DNA of 5,941 nucleotides from an uncultured Collinsella sp. Lineage in GTDB: Bacteria; Actinomycetota; Coriobacteriia; Coriobacteriales; Coriobacteriaceae. The notes below the pieces were generated by a model. That model was not told where the DNA came from and did no database searches. It saw only the letters and a program-made list of their open reading frames with translations. A program made the position numbers and the translations under genes. Numbering within the stretch: position 1 is the stretch's first letter; each line of letters opens with the position of its first letter. The DNA is taken from assembly GCA_902491135.1 (NCBI GenBank), contig CABUGR010000080.1:1-5941 (forward strand), in the 5' to 3' direction. Shown in pieces: positions 5,628 to 5,941 of the stretch.

Positions 5628-5941
5628 CTAGTACGGCTCAAACGAACCAATCACTCGGGACGATAGCCCAGCGCCCGCTTTCATACACGCCGGAATATCA
5701 AGGCCATCGATTACGCCCTTGGTAAACCCGGCAATATACGAGTCGCCGGCACCCACGGTGTTAACGACCTTCTCCGCCGGTACGATCCCGCACTCATAGA
5801 AGCGCTCACCGTCATAGGCAATGCTTCCCTTCTCGCCAAGCGTGGCAACCGCAACGCGCGGTCCCAATTCCTGCACGTGGCGTACCCAGTCTCGTAGCTC
5901 CGGAGTGTCCTCTTCAAACGACATAAATGCGTAGTCAACGT
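5628..5941 (-). CDS. PfkB-family sugar kinase, fructoselysine 6-kinase-like (5' end missing)
   Basis: This is the C-terminal part, about 104 residues, of a PfkB/ribokinase-family kinase (full length usually about 260-300). The frame is open through the window edge (codons for VDYAF precede the first visible ATG at 5924), so that ATG is internal and the true start lies beyond 5941. Seen are VATLGEKGSIAYDGERFY, the usual strand before the ATP site, and then the PfkB signature NTVGAGDSYIAGF, whose catalytic aspartate codon is at 5742-5744. From memory, the closest characterised match is E. coli FrlD, which phosphorylates fructoselysine at O6: both share the YAF-S start of this segment, the LGE-GSIA stretch, GAGDS-IAGF and a short tail ending in an aromatic residue. 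FrlD activity is a hypothesis; ribokinase-like or other PfkB specificities remain possible. The stop is 27 bases before the amidohydrolase start, making this the first visible gene of the operon. Confidence 0.85.
   Translation of the reverse strand, partial: VDYAFMSFEEDTPELRDWVRHVQELGPRVAVATLGEKGSIAYDGERFYECGIVPAEKVVNTVGAGDSYIAGFTKGVIDGLDIPACMKAGAGLSSRVIGSFEPY

Noticed and set aside
1..5941. CRISPR arrays, insertion sequences, direct-repeat attachment sites or prophage genes
   Set aside because: No spaced repeats, transposase motifs, integrase or terminal repeats were seen; nearly all of the window is accounted for by intact metabolic genes.

Overview
The window is bacterial DNA of moderately high GC content, densely coded and organised in operons. 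Gene style and protein sequences suggest a gut actinobacterium of the Coriobacteriia, Collinsella-like. That placement is recognition from memory, not a search result, and is only moderately certain. No phage, transposon, CRISPR or stable RNA gene is visible.

Left part, plus strand. Bases 1-61 hold what may be the last codons of a membrane protein. Bases 62-267 are non-coding; they carry several inverted repeats and a perfect TATAAT hexamer. Two housekeeping-type genes follow, 14 bases apart. The first is a ThiF/E1-like enzyme of the TcdA (CsdL) family, tRNA threonylcarbamoyladenosine dehydratase. The second is a TatD-family metal-dependent hydrolase with its metal ligands intact. A short convergent spacer (1863-1941) with two overlapping hairpins separates them from the right part.

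Right part, minus strand, read from 5941 down to 1942. Five tightly packed genes form one apparent operon: (1) the C-terminal part of a PfkB/ribokinase-family sugar kinase resembling fructoselysine 6-kinase FrlD, cut by the window edge; (2) an amidohydrolase-2 (PF04909-like) TIM-barrel protein in which two usual metal ligands look substituted; (3) a YjbQ/UPF0047 protein; (4) a BtpA/SgcQ-family TIM-barrel protein; (5) an FGGY-family carbohydrate kinase. Gaps are 27, 2, 33 and 6 bases, so co-transcription and translational coupling are likely.

The minus-strand cluster is the interesting part. Two sugar kinases of unrelated folds sit with three proteins whose substrates are poorly known or unknown. 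The most economical reading is a catabolic or salvage pathway for an unusual sugar-containing compound. The FrlD-like kinase hints at an Amadori-type or other amino-sugar-like substrate, but no deglycase or transporter is in the window, so the substrate cannot be named.
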